From NCBI GenBank assembly GCA_034521495.1, contig JAXHMK010000018.1, positions 1 to 64,000 on the forward strand: a stretch of DNA of 64,000 bases. Direction: 5' to 3'. Positions 59,441 through 64,000 of the stretch are shown here, piece by piece. The position numbers and the translations under genes are program-made. Under the pieces are notes generated by a model. The model ran no database searches. It saw only the letters and a list, made by a program, of their open reading frames with translations, and had not been told where the DNA came from. The first letter of the stretch is position 1; every line of letters begins with the position of its first letter. This DNA is from Balneolaceae bacterium (GTDB lineage: Bacteria > Bacteroidota > Rhodothermia > Balneolales > Balneolaceae).

Positions 59441-61501
59441 ATGAGAGTACAAGTCACACTTTACCTGTTGATAGCGCTGCTTCTTAGCTCGTGCTCTTCT
59501 GATCCGGATACTCACCGGTTAACTACATCTGTTGTACCAACTGAAGCCGGAAGTGTAACCCCGGAAGATGGTGAATTTACAGCAAACAGAGATCTTGAGA
59601 TCTCGGCCATTCCCAATGAGGACTGGGTTTTTGAACGATGGGAAGGAGACCATAGCGGTACAGAAAATCCCGTTGTTATTGAAATGGACTCAGATAAAGA
59701 TATCGCTGCAATTTTTACAAAGCGAGATTACACACTTACCGTAAATACAGAAGGTGAGGGAACAGTATCTGAACAGGTAGTCCAACAAAAAACGACAGAT
59801 TATCCGCATGGAACCGTTGTTGAATTGACGGCTGAACCCGCCGATGATTGGGAATTTGTAGAGTGGCAGGGTGATCTGGAGGGATCCGAAAACCCTAAAA
59901 CCATAACTATTGAGGATGAAACAGAAGTGACGGCTGTATTTTCGCCAGTTTCTTATCCTTTAACGATAAATGTTGAAGGTGAAGGCTCAGTGGATGAAAA
60001 TGTGATTCAACCAAAGACAACAGATTATCCGTTTGGAACGGTTGTTGAGTTGACTGCAATCCCCGACTCTGCCTGGGCCTTTATTGAGTGGGAAGGAGAT
60101 ATTGAGGATACTGAAAATCCCGTTGAAATTACCATTGATGAGCCGAAAACAGTCACGGTTGTATTTGACAGAACATTTGGATTGACCACGATTCCAATTC
60201 CGGAAGAGGGAGGTACAATAGAACCATCCGGTGGAGAATATATACGCGATACCTCTTTTGATGTAGAAGCAATTCCGAATGAGGGATGGGAATTTGTTGA
60301 GTGGAGAGGAGATTTTAGTGGAACTACCAACCCGTTCAACCTGACAATGAACGGTAATAAAACACTCGAAGCCCATTTTGAACGTGCTGCCTTTACTCTT
60401 GATACGACTACAGTTGGAATGGGAGAAATCTTGCTGGATGTGCTGGTTGGCGAAGAGACGGAGACTGGGTATGAATTTGACTCTGTAGTTGAAGCTACAG
60501 CCGTTCCCGCGGATGGATGGGAATTTGTTGAGTGGCAAGGCGATTTAAGTGGTACAGCCAATCCCAATACCATTACGATTGACGGGAATAAATCGATCAC
60601 AGCCGTATTCAGATTTTTTAACGGAGGAGACGGAACTCTTGGTAACCCATATCAAATATCCAGGCTCGACCAACTGCAGGCGATGCAGGAGGCCCCTGAT
60701 GCTCATTATATTTTAGTAGATGACGTTGATGCAAGCGAAACGTCAACAGGTGAGGGATTTAATCCCCTGGGAGATAACACCACTCCGTTTACCGGAAGCC
60801 TGAATGGAGATGGATTTACAATTTCAAATCTGACGATCGATCGTCCGGCTGAACAATATGTGGGTTTGTTTGGTGTGATTGGAGATGGAGCTACAATTCA
60901 AAATGTATATCTTGAATCTGCTGATGTTACGGGTGGAATGGAGGTTGGCATCCTGGCCGGTTCAAATAGCGGTGATATTATTGATTCCTACACGACCGGT
61001 TCTGTAGGTGGAACTGATGATGTAGGCGGACTCATCGGGCGAAATAATGGTTTGATACAGCAGTCGTTCTCCAGTGCAACCACGACAGCTTCCAATAACA
61101 ACGTTGGCGGGTTGGTTGGTAACAACTCCGACACAATTCTGAGTGCATACACCCTTGGAGATGTAACCGGAAATGAAAATGTAGGCGGCCTCGTGGGAGT
61201 GAATGCTGTTACCGGTGAAGTTTCTGAAACGTATGCTGCCGGAGAAGTATCTGGCTTCACATCGGTTGGAGGTCTCATTGGAGTGAACAGTGGTATTGTT
61301 GATACAAGCTATTGGGATACAGTGGCCACTGGACAAGCAAGCGGGGCAGGATCCGGAGATACAACCGGCATGACGGGACTGACTACACCTCAGATGACTG
61401 GTGAAGATGCCGATGATCCCGGAAACATGGATGACTTTGATTGGGATGACGTTTGGACGACTACAGGTGGCTATCCTACCTTTCAGTGGTTGGTGGAGTA
61501 G
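59441..61501 (+). CDS. surface lipoprotein with InlB-type repeats and GLUG motifs
   Basis: 686 residues. Lipoprotein signal MRVQVTLYLLIALLLSSCSS (lipobox Cys near residue 18). Six copies of a ~70-residue bacterial repeat follow (divergent InlB B-repeat type), each with a W-FV-EW--GD-SG--NP core, e.g. DWEFVEWQGDLEGSENPKTI, GWEFVEWRGDFSGTTNPFNL and GWEFVEWQGDLSGTANPNTI (to about residue 390). The C-terminal part has GLUG repeats (VGGLIGRNNGLIQQSF; VGGLVGNNSDTILSAYTLGD; VGGLVGVNA; VGGLIGVNSG). Such proteins act in adhesion or matrix binding. Single gene; ends 78 bp before tRNA-Gly. Confidence 0.85.
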   Translation: MRVQVTLYLLIALLLSSCSSDPDTHRLTTSVVPTEAGSVTPEDGEFTANRDLEISAIPNEDWVFERWEGDHSGTENPVVIEMDSDKDIAAIFTKRDYTLTVNTEGEGTVSEQVVQQKTTDYPHGTVVELTAEPADDWEFVEWQGDLEGSENPKTITIEDETEVTAVFSPVSYPLTINVEGEGSVDENVIQPKTTDYPFGTVVELTAIPDSAWAFIEWEGDIEDTENPVEITIDEPKTVTVVFDRTFGLTTIPIPEEGGTIEPSGGEYIRDTSFDVEAIPNEGWEFVEWRGDFSGTTNPFNLTMNGNKTLEAHFERAAFTLDTTTVGMGEILLDVLVGEETETGYEFDSVVEATAVPADGWEFVEWQGDLSGTANPNTITIDGNKSITAVFRFFNGGDGTLGNPYQISRLDQLQAMQEAPDAHYILVDDVDASETSTGEGFNPLGDNTTPFTGSLNGDGFTISNLTIDRPAEQYVGLFGVIGDGATIQNVYLESADVTGGMEVGILAGSNSGDIIDSYTTGSVGGTDDVGGLIGRNNGLIQQSFSSATTTASNNNVGGLVGNNSDTILSAYTLGDVTGNENVGGLVGVNAVTGEVSETYAAGEVSGFTSVGGLIGVNSGIVDTSYWDTVATGQASGAGSGDTTGMTGLTTPQMTGEDADDPGNMDDFDWDDVWTTTGGYPTFQWLVE

Positions 61502-61578
61502 ATTACTGGTAAAAAATAATTTCAAAAAAGTGTTGAAAAGAGGTGCAGAAAGGTTTTATATTTGAAGCTCTTGCAAAA

Positions 61579-61653
61579 GCGGGAATAGCTCAGTGGTAGA
61601 GCATCTCGTTGCCAACGAGAAGGTCGCGAGTTCAAATCTCGTTTCCCGCTCCA
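61579..61653 (+). tRNA. tRNA-Gly (anticodon GCC)
   Basis: Cloverleaf: acceptor GCGGGAA with TTCCCGC, D arm GCTC-agtggta-GAGC, anticodon stem CTCGT with ACGAG and loop TGCCA (anticodon GCC), T arm GTCGCGAG/TTCAAATCTCG-like. CCA is encoded at 61651-61653. All expected paired stems are visible. Confidence 0.95.
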
Positions 61654-61657
61654 TACT

Positions 61658-61693
61658 AAAAAAGCCCGATGATTTAGATCATCGGGCTTTTTT
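61658..61693. terminator. bidirectional rho-independent terminator
   Basis: AAAAAAGCCCGATGAT-ttag-ATCATCGGGCTTTTTT: a 12-bp GC-containing stem with A and T runs on both sides, so it can end both tRNA-Gly (plus strand) and purA (minus strand). Confidence 0.92.
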
Positions 61694-61709
61694 GTTATAT
61701 CAGATTTTT

Positions 61710-63023
<1,314 letters not shown>

Positions 63024-63051
63024 TTAAAATTTAAAAGGTTTATTAACTACA

Positions 63052-63399
63052 CTACTCTTCATCCTGGTATGAAGCAATAGCTTCATCCAGTGTTTTATAG
63101 TGTTTGAATACAGTAATGAGTTTTGTGATAATGAGCAAGCTTTCAATTTTGTCGGTAGGATTTGCAATGCGCAGATCTCCGCCGGCTTTCTTCATGGTTG
63201 TGAGTGCTCCAATAAGCATTCCCAACCCTGATGAATTCATAAATTTTACTTTTCCGAGATCAACCACAACATTGGTTTTCTCTTTTTCTATTAACTCATG
63301 AAGTTCTTCATTCAAACTGACGGCATCAGGTCCGCCCATCACATTACCTTTAAACGAGATAATTACACAGTTGTATTTTTCAGAAACATTAAAACTCAT
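63052..63399 (-). CDS. STAS-domain anti-sigma factor antagonist-like protein
   Basis: 115 residues, one STAS domain. The regulatory serine site is FMNSSGLGMLIGALTTMKKA near 52-71, with the strand KTNVVVDLGKVK before it. Such SpoIIAA-like proteins are turned on and off by Ser phosphorylation by an anti-sigma kinase and phosphatase, none of which is in the window. It is 28 bp from secF, so it is likely expressed with it. Confidence 0.9.
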   Translation of the reverse strand: MSFNVSEKYNCVIISFKGNVMGGPDAVSLNEELHELIEKEKTNVVVDLGKVKFMNSSGLGMLIGALTTMKKAGGDLRIANPTDKIESLLIITKLITVFKHYKTLDEAIASYQDEE

Positions 63400-63426
63400 A
63401 CGTTCGCTATTTCAGTTGATAGGTTG

Positions 63427-64000
63427 TTATGATTTGGCCTGCATTGCCCGTTTCTGAAGTTCTACAACGAGCGCGCTTGCTACAAAAAGAGAACTGTAAG
63501 TACCTAATATTACACCAATTACGAGTGCAAATGCAAAGCCTTTTAATACCTCTCCTCCAAAGATAAACAGCACAGTTACCACAAACAAGGTTGTTACTGA
63601 TGTGATTACGGTCCGGCTGAGAGTATCGTTTAAACTTTTATTAATCATATCTTTGAAATCCATGGTTTTATACACCAGTGAATTTTCTCTGATACGGTCA
63701 AAAACAACTACGGTATCATTCAAAGAATAACCTACAATTGTCAGGAATGCAGCAATAATGGTTTGATCGATACTTACATCGAAGGGAGCAAATTTTGCCA
63801 TTATCGTGAAAATTCCCAGCACAATGAGAACGTCATGCGCAAGTGCCGCAATGGCTCCGGCTGAGAAATACCAGCCCTTAAACCTTATAAAGATATAGAT
63901 GAAGACAACCGCCAGGGCAAAGATAATGGAGTACAGAGCTCCTACACGCAGATCCTCAGCAAAACGAGGCCCTACAAGGTCGGTTTTTTGAACCGTTACC
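63427..64000 (-). CDS. secF: protein-export membrane protein SecF, C-terminal part
   Basis: Partial: the frame is open through the right window edge. Visible residues from 64000 leftward start GTVQKTDLVGPRFAEDLRVG, continue with membrane helices (ALYSIIFALAVVFIYIFIRF; AAIAALAHDVLIVLGIF-type segment), FLTIVGYSLNDTVVVFDRIR and RENSLVYKTMDFKDMINKSL, NDTLSRTVITSVTTLFVVTV, and end LVVELQKRAMQAKS. These are the SecF signatures (GYSLNDTVVVFDRIRE). Whether it is separate or the end of a SecDF fusion cannot be seen. It aids protein export with SecYEG. Confidence 0.93.
   Translation of the reverse strand, partial: VTVQKTDLVGPRFAEDLRVGALYSIIFALAVVFIYIFIRFKGWYFSAGAIAALAHDVLIVLGIFTIMAKFAPFDVSIDQTIIAAFLTIVGYSLNDTVVVFDRIRENSLVYKTMDFKDMINKSLNDTLSRTVITSVTTLFVVTVLFIFGGEVLKGFAFALVIGVILGTYSSLFVASALVVELQKRAMQAKS

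Overview
The window looks like a chromosomal segment of a marine or halophilic member of the Bacteroidota/Balneolota lineage. This is inferred from gene content: C-type CcmE, tricorn-like and S9 peptidases, EttA, DabAB and the weak ribosome-binding sites. There is no rRNA locus or species marker, so the assignment is tentative. Housekeeping genes (purF, engB, serA, purA, hisI, secF, cytochrome c maturation) fill the right half. Accessory and repeat-rich DNA fills the left half.

Layout. 0.3-5.3 kb: Na+/Ca2+ exchanger, an acetyltransferase-like gene and a toxin-antitoxin pair, separated by decayed repeats. 5.7-10 kb: a dabB-dabA operon for inorganic carbon uptake. 11-13.8 kb: a small membrane protein and a GH3 glycosidase. 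14.2-23 kb: a cluster of seven integron-type attC sites with no integrase in the window (a CALIN). Its cassettes carry a thioredoxin-like/ArsP-like/ArsO-like/SigZ-like operon, HigBA, a convergent VbhA/Fic pair, an HNH nuclease, MazEF, and a RelE-type toxin broken by a 328-bp MITE-like element while its antitoxin survives. 23-24.3 kb: decayed DNA. 24.3-29.2 kb: a K+ channel, a c-type cytochrome fused to a probable outer-membrane barrel, and a pentaheme cytochrome. 29.2-30 kb: a REP-associated tyrosine transposase between inverted REP hairpins.

30-53 kb: S9 peptidase, ring-cleaving dioxygenase-like protein, ettA, two MscS-type channels (one frameshifted), tricorn-like protease, DoxX/MauE protein, purF-engB-serA, AI-2E transporter, MgtC/DUF4010 protein, Gfo/Idh/MocA oxidoreductase, DoxX, cupin and PH-SHOCT proteins. 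53-54.3 kb: a second HUH transposase amid its own palindromes. 54.4-58.3 kb: a tight ccmC-ccmD-ccmE-ccmF operon, which would mature the c-type cytochromes encoded at 26-29 kb. 58.4-64 kb: DUF2237-hisI, a repeat-rich lipoprotein, tRNA-Gly(GCC), purA, a STAS protein and the C-terminal part of SecF.

At least five dispersed repeat families occupy the intergenic space. These are a ~150-bp MITE with 5-bp target duplications, the 330-bp TTACCCC-ended element, REP hairpins linked to the RAYT, GGCTCC palindromes linked to the second HUH transposase, and a CCCCTT/GGGGGATG family. All coordinates and homology calls come from reading the sequence; no database search was made.
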